Below are positions 1-13,626 of a DNA stretch of 64,000 bases, in pieces. The translations under genes and the position numbers were made by a program. The stretch is from Lethocerus indicus (Eukaryota > Arthropoda > Insecta > Hemiptera > Belostomatidae), in NCBI GenBank assembly GCA_019843655.1, contig JACDQD010000103.1, forward strand, positions 2,914,001-2,978,000. The letters run 5' to 3'. The notes below the pieces were generated by a model. The model was not told the DNA's origin and made no database searches. It worked only from the letters and a program-made list of their open reading frames with translations. Numbering within the stretch: position 1 is the first letter of the stretch; the number at the start of each line of letters is the position of its first letter.

Positions 1-3000
1 CCTTGGGAACCTCCCCTTCTTATCTATCGCCCTGACGCCCATTCAATGAATATCGTCAGTACCAAAATACATTTAGGAAATAAAATAAAAGTCTACGCTA
101 ACCGGGGGCGGCGCGCTGAAGGGGTAAATTTCGTTCACAAAACGATTAATGTGCCTTAGTCTAAACACTATATAAAATATTTATAAATCGACTGGTTTTT
201 TTAGTGCCTCGAGGTGTGTATCGTGGTGCGTTTGTATGACCACAAGTCACTAAAACTGGTCCACCAAAAACGCGAGTTGTGACTGACAATTATACCTTTG
301 AAAAACCCACTAGCCTTGGCAGGCTAACCCTTTGTCCAACAGTTTTGTTGAATTAGCAGGGATCGGCAAGTAAGGTTTTTGTTTTTATTCACCGAAGAGA
401 AACAAACATGAACAAAATTCATCCCTCCGTCTCATTTATCTTTTTGGATTGGGAAGACGAAATCCATTGTCCATTCCAACCTTTATTCAAACTTGGAATG
501 GCTATAAATGAATTACTTTTCATGCACCCATAGAACACACACATATAAATACATGTGTGCGCACCATGACTGTTGAATTATCAAATCATTGCTATCGGTA
601 TAGCGGGTACTGCCGAAAGGGTAGTATTCCTATAGATGGTATTTTTATGTGACGCCATTCTGGGCAGGCTATTCATGAAACTCTATAATATTATTTATAA
701 AAGATTTTAATGGTACAACATAATATAATTATATTTCCTTATGTTCAGGGAACACAAAGCGTAAAACCCATAATACGAACTCAAAACACGCTCCCGCGCT
801 AAATAAATCAATTAAATAATATACAGTGGGACAAAAAGAAAGAGTACTGTTTTTATGTCCACACATTATACTTTTCAGTATACAAATTAATGCAAATTAT
901 CTGATTGGATTGTACACTAATCAAACTTTATTTCATATAAACGAACAATCGATTTTTTTTGTTTCTAAATGTTTTTCACATGTCGATGTAATGTTTTTAT
1001 CTGTAAATGGAATTTTTTTACCATGTACGTATTTTAAAAACGCGGCATAACGTGCGACAAGAGAAGTCTAAATAAATTGGATATAAGAAATTAACGTATT
1101 ATTATTTTTATTGTCGATTGGGAAAAAAGAAACTAATGGAGAGTAAGTGCTGGACCGACCGGTTCTATAAAAGTAATTTCTGGTGGACTTCAGCTCGGAA
1201 AATACCGGAGCTGTATGTCGCATTTTCTGATATCCAACAGTATGAAAGCCACAATTTTTCCTTTCCCTCCGTGACTTTCCGCGTTTAAGCTGATGGATCA
1301 AAAAGTCCCCGCTACCTCCCATTTGTCGCGGATGCGGATTAAAGCTTCTCCGACGCCGAGCACCATCCAGACATCTAAAGGTTTATTTTTTGTCTTAGAT
1401 GTATTTCGAGCAGTTAGTTAAATCAAATTTTAAATTGTACAATAACTGAAGTTGTATGCACTGGGACTCAGATTTGGGATTTATAAAACGTTATAAATGG
1501 AACCAAGATGAAACAGAGTATGTCGCTATGATGTAAGGGGTTGCATGTTGAATAATTCGTTATAAAGTGAAGTAGTAATTCGGGACTCCACTCCTCTATT
1601 CGATCATAAGCAAGAACGATTCCGTCTTTTCAGTTTGCTTAAATATCTTTAAAACAGCGTAGATTTAAGAAATGCATTTTTTTATTTAATTATTGTCATC
1701 TCAAAATTTGCGGAAATGAATAAAACCATTCCACGCCCAATGAGAAACGAGCATTTTATTAGGCCCCACGGGAATGGAGCCATTTGATTACAGCTTGTCA
1801 TTGCTTCGCGGTACTCAGACGGGCCCGTAACCCGGTCCAATTTTCAGTTTTAAATGCCGTCACAAAATTTGAATTTCAAATACGTTAAACAATCGCTGGC
1901 CCCAATGCGGGTTGGCAAACCCAGTTTCGCCACAGTCTGTCTAAAGAGGCAAAGTTATTCCCAATTTATGTAACTTGAGGACGACTTATTCGAGCTCACC
2001 GAAATACGCTTTTCTGCCCGAAACCCGCACGTTTTGAATAGCGCTTGTTCTAAGGTTTTTCGCGTCAACAGATTAGTTGCACAGATATTAAAATTATAAA
2101 AATTTAAGACGGTAAAAATTCGTGTTATATGTATATCTAGGTGTAGCATGTCTGTGTAGTATATCTAGGTACATTTTGAATAATGTTTGTTTTCAGGATC
2201 CATCATAATTATTTCCATTTCTTAATAGGTTTGATTTGTGCTGTATCTCAAGGACCTACTGACCGCACCAATCGAGGGATTCCTGTATATTACGTATATT
2301 ATAGCAATTCAAATGCGCAACGCAATTAAGATCAATAGCTCAGATGGCTCAGATACTTTGATATTCTCAGCTGGTTACATGGGCAGCAATGTCCGGCTCT
2401 ACTCCAATAGGGCTCTGAGCAGGTGTTAACAGCAACGATTCCCCCACCTTCAATTGTCCCAGGCCATCTTCCTGGGCAGGGCTAACAAATGAAATTTGGA
2501 TCCCCACACGTCCTCCCCCATCCCCACGGCCTTAACACACCTTCCGGGAACAAAAGCTTATTTTCGGGATAAGGTCTCAAAAAGACTTTCGCCCGCACTC
2601 GGCGTTCCTGATATTGACAATTTAACTCGACACTGTACTAGTTTAAGGCGCAGGTTCATAAACTGGACTAGGTTGGGTCTGGTGTTCAGCGACCAGCGAG
2701 AAGGGACAGGTAGCGCTTGCCAGTACTATTCAGCCAGTTATAATTTCCTTTTTAAATATTTAGTTTTTATGATTAGTGTATTTTAATAAATACTTTTAAT
2801 AAATAGTATACATTTATTATAATAATATTGGTGAATAAACTGAGAACCAATACAATGAGACCCTGGCAGAATGCAAAATCTTTTTATGAATTATTAAATC
2901 AATTTTTACAATTGATTGAAATGTAACAATCTACTCCCCAATTTTTGGGTCGAACATTATTTTATGACTGCAAGAAGACAAGAAAGAAAACGTTTTTAAC

Positions 3001-6000
3001 AGAATGTTTATCAATTTTATTTTCGTTCTGTGTAATTTATTGGAGGGCCAAGAGAACAATGTAGTCGAATTACATTCGTCAAGTCAGGGCTAAGACAGAA
3101 CATTTATTCGACCAGGGACTGACGAAATTGTTATGTGCAACAAAGTTCTGCTTAAAGGACTGCTCCAATTATGTAATTATCTAAAGTTTTTAAGCAGAAG
3201 CACCATTCCAGAGATGTTATTGCGTTCACGTAATAGTGGGAAGTGTGGATATTTGCACGAAAGGAACCATTTTAACGGTGCATTTAAATTCAACTGAGTA
3301 ACTTGGGTAGAACATGAGGGGGAATGATGTAAAATAAATTACGGTCCGGGCGAAAATATTTTCCCGAAACTTTTCCAATCCCCCGCCAGATGTTGGGAAA
3401 CTCAACATTATTAAAATGTAACTGCCGTAATAGAAAAATGATTTCCTATTGTAGCAGTCACTAAAATATGATTTGTAACGCCTACCGCTACCACTCAAAT
3501 AATTTGTACCTAGTTCTTTAACTGTTTCTTTAATTGTAGTATTTTAAGTAGAAATTCCTGGAAAACAAAATTTTCAGCGAGGTAAAGTTATAAGTTATAA
3601 ATACATACATTTTAAACAAAATTGAAATTTGGAATGGAACAGAAATAACAGTATAAATCACAAAGTGACAATATATAAGATTCTTACTTCACCAAACCCT
3701 TCAAACTTTAATAAAAGGAAGCGGAACAATCGGAAAACAATAGAAGATCAAAGAAAAATTGAGATTCTTGCAGTCAGAGAAATATTCTGCCCCCTCTCTT
3801 TGATTGATCCAGTCTCAGAACTATTTCGGTTTCTCCCTGGTCAATAGCATTATTTTAGCCGATGGAGGGCCCTGTCGCAATATAGGGGTTGTAATTTCAA
3901 CTCACTTGCCGTAGAAATATTCGAACTTTTCTAAAATGTTTCCTTCGACCTCTTTCGTTGAAGGGTCCAATTTGGACTATTAGTGTATCGGTATGTTTGT
4001 TTCATTTTTAAATCGATTGGTTCAATCAAAAACAATATTTGATAAAATGGAAAGGAGTAATAGGGGATCGAAATTGTTCTCAATTAAGCACGAGAATCAA
4101 AAACAAATTTACATGTTTATTCGGAACGTGCAGAAGCGTGAAAATAATCTTTATGTTAATACACAAAAATATCCTCGGGCCACCGGTACACCGAATCGTT
4201 GTTTACATTCAATTTTTGCTACATTTCAAATGAGATGAAAAACTGGACTAACCCACGGGGGGAAACAACAGTTTACCGTGAGCTTGGTACACGGGAGCTA
4301 TTTTCCATTCACTCCACGGGGGGTTTCATGAACGTGGAAAAAGTTTTCCAATAAGGGTAATAAAATATTACCTACAAAAACTTCTCGCAATACGATGGTA
4401 CTTACCAGAATATATTGGTTCTTCGCTCTAGAATAATATTACTTTATCTCATTTTTTCATATTTTATTGTTTGGATATACAAAAAAATTGGAGCCACGTA
4501 CTTTATCATTTCTGAAATGTAAACAAAAGTGGTTGTAACGTACCATTAATCATTAATTAATTAATAATATTATATAATTTTTGTAATATAAACTACGACA
4601 GAAATTTCATGGAAAACCCCTTCCCGCGATAGTGTTAAGCTCTAGAATGTGTATTTCTTTCTTAAAGAAGTCGAGCCAGTTCCTTTTAAGAAAATTGGTT
4701 CCTTTTCTCAAGAAGGCGATGATGACACTGGTAAAATATTTAACTGAAGTTTAGTTTTTCGTTTTCCAGATCTTATAAATGGATCTTATATTGTGGATTG
4801 TTAGCGAATACGGACGCTGTGTACGTCGTTTAGTGTTACGCAAAACCTTCGGTTCAGGCCCCAATCACATAGGTTTCCTCTCAGGGCATCTCAACTTGGC
4901 TGGCTCGCCCGCTCAAAGTTTCGGCGGTTGTCCGGAGCCTTCAGTAACTCCCAAGATATCTCCTGTCCCCGTTCGAACTTTGCCCCTTCAAATGAGAGGG
5001 GCGGGCCTTCGAAAGATGTCCTTTGAGCGGCAACCCGCACGATTGCGGTCTTGAGATTTCTAGGAATTTGCCCAGATCTTCTCGCCGGCAATTGGCTCAC
5101 TCTCCAATTCCAGGTGACCGCTCGGATGGTCAGTAGCAGATCTTCCGTGTATCCTGAAAAGGGCCATTGTTCCAGAAGAAGGGCCCCGAATCCTCGGTCA
5201 TGTTCCTTATCGGCTCCTCCATCACTATGGTAGGACCAGCATTTCTTGCGTACTACTTGAGTCCATATTGGTAAATTACTAAAATTGGAGAATTTATCTC
5301 TGATTTTTTTGGAAGATAAGTCTCGAGGTACGTTATGAAGGGCTGAAAGGATTTTCTAATGGAAACTACCTTTCCGCCGAAGATAAAATGCAGCAGCAGC
5401 ACTGGGTCCGTCGACCCGACCAGTGTGCTACCTCATAAATAATTTTGCCGCTCAAAACGCCCCCGTCTTCCGGTGCCTTATGAATATAGTCTACCTATGC
5501 CTTAGATTCGCTTTTTACGGCCACTTTCGGTGATTGGATTTTCCTGAATAACTTACGACCCACATCGGAAGTTTTCTCGTTTCCCCCCACTCTTGATATT
5601 TTTCACCAGGGCAGAAATCGGTGAAGGAAAACTTTTAATTTAACCCTTTTGATTTAACCCTTAGAATTGTGTTCGTTTTGTACGATTTGTGTATGATGGG
5701 AAATCTATAGTTTCGTTCTCTTGAAGGGCGAATTTGTTGACACGGGTCCAATTAATATTTCTAATGACTTTTTTAAGAAGGGGAACGACAACTGAGCTTC
5801 AATTTTCGTTTATCTTCGACTCGCTCATTTCTTCGGCTTCCGAACGACATCCCATTTCAATCTTCCCGTTGAATTTATCACTTCGTTTGCATTTGTTGTT
5901 TTTTGTTATTTGACTATTCTTCCCCGAATGACTTGTTTCATTTAGTTGGAATTAAAAATCCATTATTGATAACTCTCAAATCTGTTTCAAAACGGGAAGA

Positions 6001-9000
6001 GTTAAACAAGAAAAGGGATGTCTTTTTCTAGTTGGATAATGACGATAGAGCGCCAGTGTTTAACTTTTGCATTCATTCGGATTTCGAATGAATCGAGCTT
6101 TCGGTTTTGTTTGAATTTAATGTACAATCTAAAAGAAATACTTATATTTTGCAGGAAAACTATGACTAAAAATCTTTAAAAGGACACAACCCATCTCCGA
6201 GACGAAGCTCCATCGTTTCTGTCAACATTTACTACCTAGAGTAACGACAGAGACACAACCGGACACGGAGTTTCGATATTAATTAATATTAGGAGTGGCA
6301 ATCAATATCAATATAACTGCGCCAAAATCTAAGGTGGAACTGGCAGCAGTGCAATTGAAGGGGCAAGCAACACCAATTATCTTCGTCTGCAAACCTTAGA
6401 CGAAGGGAATTGGATTGTTCCCCCTAACAGAAGCTGTGAAATTTAACCGAAATGCGATAATGGCGGGATTTCGACAAACTGAATGTGCGACAGGAAAATT
6501 CCCTGGAAGGTACGCCATTACCTGGAATAGACGCGTTCAACACACGCATATTCCGGAATATGGAAATTCCCCCCTTTAATTTAATATGAACTAACAAAGG
6601 AGACAAAACTACACGAGCACCACGTCACAGCTAATAACTATACACGGGTATGTTGTAATACTGTGCTACAGAAATACCAAACAGGTATAATGAATCCTAC
6701 ATGATGTACCGGTAAAATATCCCGGCAAGTTAAAGGTAAAAGGTAAGTTAAACGTGGCAGACATGTGGAAAGCAGCGTCACTAAGGACCTTATCAAGAAT
6801 CAAGAAAACGAAGGGCGGAGATCAAGAGACAAGACTTGAAAGTAAGGACCCTACTAATTACTTATAAATAAACAAACCTCAATTTCATAAAATGTATTAC
6901 ATATAATAAAACAAATAAATATTATTCTATGCGCTAGGACGTTTGTTTGATTAATGTAACAATAAAAATCTTCCTCCAATTTAATATACAGCATAAAACA
7001 TTTAATCTTAGACGTTAATCTTCCCTCTAACAAACCAAAAAAAACCTAAGAAACAAAACAAGGGGAAATTTCTAAATTTATTTATACGTGTACTTTTCTA
7101 TAGAAAATGTTATATTTGTATTTTCAAACAATCTCTTTGAAAATATCAGGAAATATTCCAGTCATATTTTCATTGAATGGAATTATATTAAAGATTCAGA
7201 ATTTAAATTCATTTCTTAAGCTCGCTACTGTGACTGTCAAAGGAAATTGACAGGAGGAAAAAATTACTTTCGCCGGAACAATCTTATATCGAATCGTTTG
7301 TATTGAATTGTATAATTGGCTTATTTCAGTATTCCGTACATTCGGAACTGCTAATTGATGTGAACAAAAATTGGGGAATGAAGGACCCGTCTGTTCAAAA
7401 TTGGTAATCGCCTATAAATATTTATGGGTTCTTCGCTGTTCACTGCCCCGCTAAAGTGAACTAGGAACCAAACTCGACCTAACCCCTCGGAAACGTCCAG
7501 GGAGGAAAATCCATACAACTGAACTTGTTCTAGGGATTGGGTAATTGCATTTAAAATGAAGGTTTTTAACATGTAATAAGTTGTACCCCTTATGGAATAA
7601 TGATACAAATCTAGGAGACAGTGGCGGGGGGAATTCCAGTGTCTATTTTTATGTTTCTTAGTATTGGATGATATTTCGCGAGACAGACAAGACACGGTCG
7701 CCGTTTCTCTCCTTCATCTCTTTCACCTCTTTCATAATAAATGAAGAACATCCATTGAAACTAGTCTGAGCTTCGAAGTCGTCAACGGCGACGGTTCGAT
7801 CAATAAGAGAAGATTTATATGTTTATATATTATTATTAGTGACTTCGAATGTTATCGAAACTAAGACTGCACCTTGAAGCTGTAACAAAATATATTCAAT
7901 GTTCTGATAAGCGTTTCGTCTTCAAAATGTTGAAAACATTTCGTCTCTAGTGTAACCCGAATATACGTTAAACTACAGTTGTTCGGATCTGTGCCAAAAT
8001 ATTTTCTGAACTTTTTCTATAAAATTCCCATCGAAAATCTAATCCGAGCTAATAAAAAGTCGCGAGGGCGCCCAGATTGGGTACAAGTTAAGAAAGCGTG
8101 AGAATGTCGATATATTGAAAGTATGCAGACGGGGAGAATATCACAGGAGGGTTAGTCGACATTTTATGCTGCAGACGGCCGGAAAATATCCCCCGGAACA
8201 AATTAAATAGCGATGATGGTGCATCCTTGTAAATTCCCTACCGCCCAGCGAAGCGTTAAGCATTGGAGATTAAAAGCGTGAATTAGCACAAAAGCCTGAC
8301 ACATTTATACGCGAGTTTTTCAAGGCCGTAACATTACTCTCTAGTGTCATACGGGTTTGTAATTTAAATTTAAGTAATGAAAATTAAGTTAAAAATACGT
8401 CAAGGCATGTACCCTTTGTATTACGATTATTACAAATAATGAGTTTATAAATTCATTCATCAGCTTCTCAATCGTAATACGATAGTAATAGACCCGATCA
8501 AATTTAGAAATAATTAGCCCAAACCCTTTATTCCCAGCAGTACTCCATAAATTCAAGGCGATTTCCTCAAGGAGAGTTCCAATTTCGACCTTTCATCTAC
8601 TTCTCCTATTTTTTTTTCTGCGGGGTTATTTGTCGAGAGGTCGCCCCCGCCCTACATGGGGTAAGGCCCGTGGGGTTGTTCTCGGGTAACGAGGGTCGCA
8701 GCGGACAAACCGGGAAATTAGGGGTAGCTGGAACTCCTCGACCACCGGCGGGAGGTAATCGCTCCGTGGACTGGGCAGGACGTAAAACAGTCGTCGGAGC
8801 GAAAAATTGCCACCCTATCAGATACCTGCAGGTCCCTGACCAATGCATTTAACCGAATTTGGCCAAAGCGCTAAACACGTAGATAATGTTTTTTTTAGGA
8901 TTAAGAGGTTATCACTTTTCGGAGAAATGAGGCTGCCTTAGCCGACCGGAAAATATGTTTATTCCTCACTTGAATTTTTGCTCAGCGAAATTATCACTAA

Positions 9001-11727
9001 AATAAAATTAAATACATGTATTACTTATTTTTTTAAGAAGTGAATTCTTAAGAAACCAAATCGTAAGGTAGGTTATAGTCAAAATACATAAGAAACTTTC
9101 AGAAACCTTATTAAGGAAAGAATAAACTCCCTAAGTGACTCTGTATTTATCCTCCCTAATAAGCCTTAACAAGATGCCTATGACCTATCAGGAAAGAAAT
9201 TTTATATCGAGTACTTTATAGCAAAGAACTCGGATAAACAAGATTTATACAACTCGGAATATTATTATTCGTTATATCATTACGTTACTCATTAGACGGG
9301 CTCATTAACGCGTTGAACGCCATCTTTTTGAGCTGCACCATGTCTCTGTCCAAACAGCTGGTACTTTATATACAGTGCTTATTACATTTTCAGTCGTTTC
9401 ATTATTACATTTCCTTCGAAGTACCTGCCCAACATGTTCACGTTGAAAATTCAATTACACAGATTTCCAAGATGGCTTGTTGAATAATTGTGGCCCTCAA
9501 CGCGCGACTCTTTTAACAATTTAAACAAGGAGCCTTTGGAACAATAAGCGTGTATATTTTTGAAACGGTGAAGAATGCGTTCTCGAGGGGTATAAAAGTG
9601 AAAATGGAGAATAAATTATTCTGGCGGACATATAAATCGTCTCGTGACCGGGGCAGCGCACCTGGCTACACCCAAGATTCGTAAATTTAACGAGAGTCGG
9701 ACGGAAGAGCGTTTTTTTAAATGTGAACACACAGAGAAAGACGACGGGCGTTAGTGTTCACACGCGCCGACAACACAAGGGCAAAAGCCAGGGTTCTGGT
9801 TGATAAACTAGTGATAGAAACTAAACCACACAAGCTTGAAAAGATTCTTGTGCTCGTTCAAAAAGAAAAAGATAGCTTTACGTTCAATTAGGCGTTGGAA
9901 TCGAGCGTATAAAATGTTTCGTTACCTTATAAAACTATAATTTTGTACGATAACAAACATATGTGGAAAACGTGGTAATGGCTCATTGAATGGCACATTC
10001 ATTAATACGCATCGTATTCTGATAATAATGATTCCGAGTATGATGCTGACGATGACATTATGTTCTCTACGACATATTTGTCGTAAGAACCACATGGGTT
10101 AAACGCGGTTGAATCCCTAAAGCCGGCTGCATAATGGAGCTAGGATGAATTTCATGAAAATTTGTAGATAAAAATGTAGAAGAGAATGAAATAAAATTTA
10201 GCGTGAAAATTAATTTTGATTACTTAATGGCATAATGAATCGTCTGCAATTGTAGTGTCACTTGATGATTTAATTTAGTGTTCGCATTTGCTATCGGCAA
10301 GTATGAAATTCACCGAACTTAGAAAAAAAATACTTTTTTTGTTGATTTTACCTTCCCATGGATACCAACGGCGGTCGACCGGTTGAGAAGGGGGCGTTAC
10401 TATTTTGTTTGCAGTTTAATAAGGTTTGCAAGACGTGTCATCTGCTTACAAGGCAACATGGTAAATTGGAGCGGGAAAGGCACAAGTTTCTTTCGGCGCA
10501 ATATTTACTCTAATTATATTTCATACATCGTAAATCTATTATTTAGTCCCGCGTTGTAAGTACCTAAGTTTATTTATAAAGATACCATATTTAATCCTCA
10601 CTCGCTCATTTATAATATCGTAAACACCTCGATTGAAAGTGACATTTTAACACATTTTCATTTTAGATAAAACTAAAACGGTTCTACGAAGGGGACGTTA
10701 TAATTTTAGTTAGTACCCAAGTGGGGGTCGTAATTAACGATCCCAAATCGCAAGACAGGAGACCGGGGAATAATTAAAAGCCCGTTAACACAATATTTAC
10801 CCAATTTCTACAGAAAACAGCCCGGAGGAGTCTAACGGGGCGTAACGGGGACGACGGCGGAGGGTGATCTAAATCAAATGATAATAATCCAATATGGGTG
10901 TGGCCCCCGTCCCCTTCTCATAATGCGGGATCAAACTAATTATGATGGGTGTGGGGGTATAGGCTGCGGCCTAAGTACACCGCCCTGCGCGTCACTTTGA
11001 TACGGCTACACGCATTACACGTTATATACACGCTAGGCAGTGCACGGTGGGCCACATGGCGACATGTTTGCCGGCCATTAGGGCTAGGATGCACGGGCCC
11101 ACACCCGCACACCCTTCACTTCACCCTCTTCCGACAGGCTCCACCACAACGGTGTTTGATCTGCGGATTCGGTCGGTAAACCTCTGCCGTCATAATTACA
11201 CCGCCGACTCACGATTAACGTGTTATTTATACTGTACTCTTTTGATGAGGCCTACGCCAACAGCGAGCGGCTCGACATAACATTCACTTCTGACAGTGTG
11301 TTTGTTTTTCACACACGATTGTCAGTGTGTCAGATAATTAGGATTGTGGATGCAGTTCTATTCCCGTAATAATATAAAAATAATCGCGCTGGCATCTAGA
11401 ATAATGTGAATATTAAGAATGGCTCTTCTGGTAAACGCAATTGTTCGTGGTTTTGAGATGGGAAAGATTTTATAACGCGTGCGCATGCAAAAAATATAAT
11501 AGAATCGGGGGAGTCAAATCCTTGCTTATTCATTTTTTTGTGACTTGACTCTGCCACTTTGAATACGGTTGCCGAATATATGATTTTTTATGCTGTGGCT
11601 CCGTCGTTTTGCAAAGGGAAGCTCAAGCGTTTCTTTTTGAGTGACATTGAGGTGCCTTGTTGGGGGGTTTCGGGTTTTTTGTGAGGGGATTGAGGCCTTT
11701 TTTACCTTAGAAGTAACATTTTTTTGC

Positions 11728-11729
<2 letters not shown>
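1..11729. other. Non-coding stretch, no gene recognised
   Basis: Open frames here are short, lack recognisable domains and have the length expected by chance. AT-rich tracts (for example 6840-7110) alternate with GC-richer unique patches at about 4779-5240, 8630-8840 and 10830-11280. I checked both strands of the patches and saw no protein family. A match to the donor consensus at about 6741 (AAAG then GTAAGT, plus strand) has no convincing ORF before it. Confidence 0.6.

Positions 11730-11769
<40 letters not shown>
11730..11769. repeat. (TA)20 microsatellite
   Basis: Forty uninterrupted bases of alternating T and A. Overlapping open frames that encode poly-Ile-Tyr on both strands are artefacts of the repeat. 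Confidence 0.97.
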
Positions 11770-11774
<5 letters not shown>

Positions 11775-13403
11775 ACGAGTACAACATATAATAATATTAT
11801 ATAGCAATAATAATTATTCAACACAGTATTCTACTAAAGACATTCTACTACCATCAATTTGCAATGACACCCTAAGAAGTTAAAGGAGCAATGCAAGCAC
11901 TGAGCAATTAGAGCGAGTACATTATTTCTTAATCTTTTATAAACAATTGAAATTTAAAGGGAATTTCAGTTATTGCTCCTAAAGTATTAAATTAGGTTGA
12001 AGGAAATATTGAAGAAGCACCAGAAAATTGTATTGATTCACACCGGCTGGCATTTACAATACACTGAGTGTACATTCTCAAGCATAGGCGAATTGATAAC
12101 AATATAAACTTCATATTCGCCAGGGCTGCTATTGTTAAAAATACAATTGGCGAATAAATTTTACCCAAGAGGAATTTCGGGGGTAATTGTGAGCCGAGCG
12201 GTGAATTCAATTGGCCCTAAAAGCGAGCTTGAATCAACAGAACTAACTAGGCTCTTTCCGAAGACCGCTCGCTCATTGCTCTACCACCACCAACATATTC
12301 ACTATACCACTCATTTTAGTTTCACGCGCCCTGAAATGACGCAACGCAATTTGCATTGTTATGGGTTATGGTCGATTTATCTGCACCAGTAAAAGTTCTA
12401 GGACTTCTTCAGTAATGGCAATTTAAAATAAAATGAAATATTTCTATTTCTTTTGGGCATGAAACCTCGTGCCAATCGACAAGTAGCAACTTCCTCTTCA
12501 TTAAAAGCGAGGGGTATTTGAACGCAAGATTTAAGACTCCTAGTTTCGTAATTGTCGAAAATAAAAATATTTCTTGTTTTATGTTAATTCTTTAACATAA
12601 TGAATAACGGTTACAGTCAATTATGGCCGAACTTTGTTACACCGTGAGTAGAAGCATAGTAGGCAAGTGCAAAACACAAAATATGACAACAAATGAGTCA
12701 TGACACTACAATTCCTGACTCACAGTTCCTCCTTTACATCTTCCTCATGATTAATAATACTTAAAACAGATAATTCGGACTAATTATTCGTTTTTATGAA
12801 ATCTCTCATAAATTACTGAGGAGTATATTGCGGAATGAATATATTAAGGTAACGACAGTCCGAAACATACGACCACAATCAGCGATGCATCAGATCACAA
12901 GAATGATATGGTGTAAGTGTGTGTGGTTTTGGCTTTCGGAGTGGGGGCGTCGTTTTGGAGCGGCATCAAATATTCCCTGTTCCTCTCTTTATTTCATTTT
13001 TTCTCTTCTTCTTTTTTTGACATTTTAATCTCCCAATTGATAAGAGCTCTCATTTCCGACCGGCCTTTGAAACGCGCGGGATATGCGGGGTGAAATGGGA
13101 ATCTTTTAATTCCCTAAACGGGATTGGAGAACTCAATACAGAAAAAAGAATTTTTATCCAGAAACTCGGTTGACCATAATGCTCGGTGCGATATCTCAGT
13201 AAGGACCCAAATCTAAAAAAGGTGCGATGGAAGAATAATTTTAATTTAAGCTTCCAACTTTCACAAAATTTATTACATTTTTTCAAAAAACAAATATAAT
13301 TCAATAAGACAAACGATACATGGTCAGATCTTATCCCAAGAAGTCCGGGAGAAGGGTCACCTTCGCTTGGTGGGACTACCCCCCTCCCTGATACGGGACA
13401 GAC
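11770..13403. other. Non-coding stretch with a POU/SOX-like site
   Basis: No gene is visible. At 12349-12360 an octamer ATTTGCAT overlaps CATTGTT, a POU plus SOX-type arrangement. Nothing else supports a function. Confidence 0.5.
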
Positions 13404-13524
13404 GAGGTCTAATAAAGCGGCAACCATAAGCGTTACCCTTTTCAGCCTCTAAGGCTGTAAACATTAACATTGCCAGAGGAGGTCTAATAAAACGGCAACC
13501 ATAAATGTTATTCTCTCAGCCTCT
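13404..13524. repeat. Local direct repeat, two diverged copies 75 bp apart
   Basis: Copy 1 at 13404-13450 and copy 2 at 13479-13524 share GAGGTCTAATAAA(G/A)CGGCA followed by ACCATAA and both end in CAGCCTCT. They differ by a few substitutions and a one-base length change. The spacer between them is not repeated. This is probably an old tandem duplication; no coding potential is seen. Confidence 0.85.
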
Positions 13525-13567
13525 ACTAACTCCTCTCTCTCTACTCTGTACCATGATAACCACCAAG

Positions 13568-13571
<4 letters not shown>

Positions 13572-13624
<53 letters not shown>
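13572..13624. repeat. (AT)n microsatellite, 53 bases
   Basis: Uninterrupted AT alternation. It lies about 50 bases after the direct repeat at 13404-13524. Confidence 0.97.

Positions 13625-13626
<2 letters not shown>

Noticed and set aside
129..150. 22-base near-identity with 60236-60257
   Set aside because: Fifteen identical bases plus six after one mismatch is only slightly better than expected by chance in 64 kb, and the flanks do not match.
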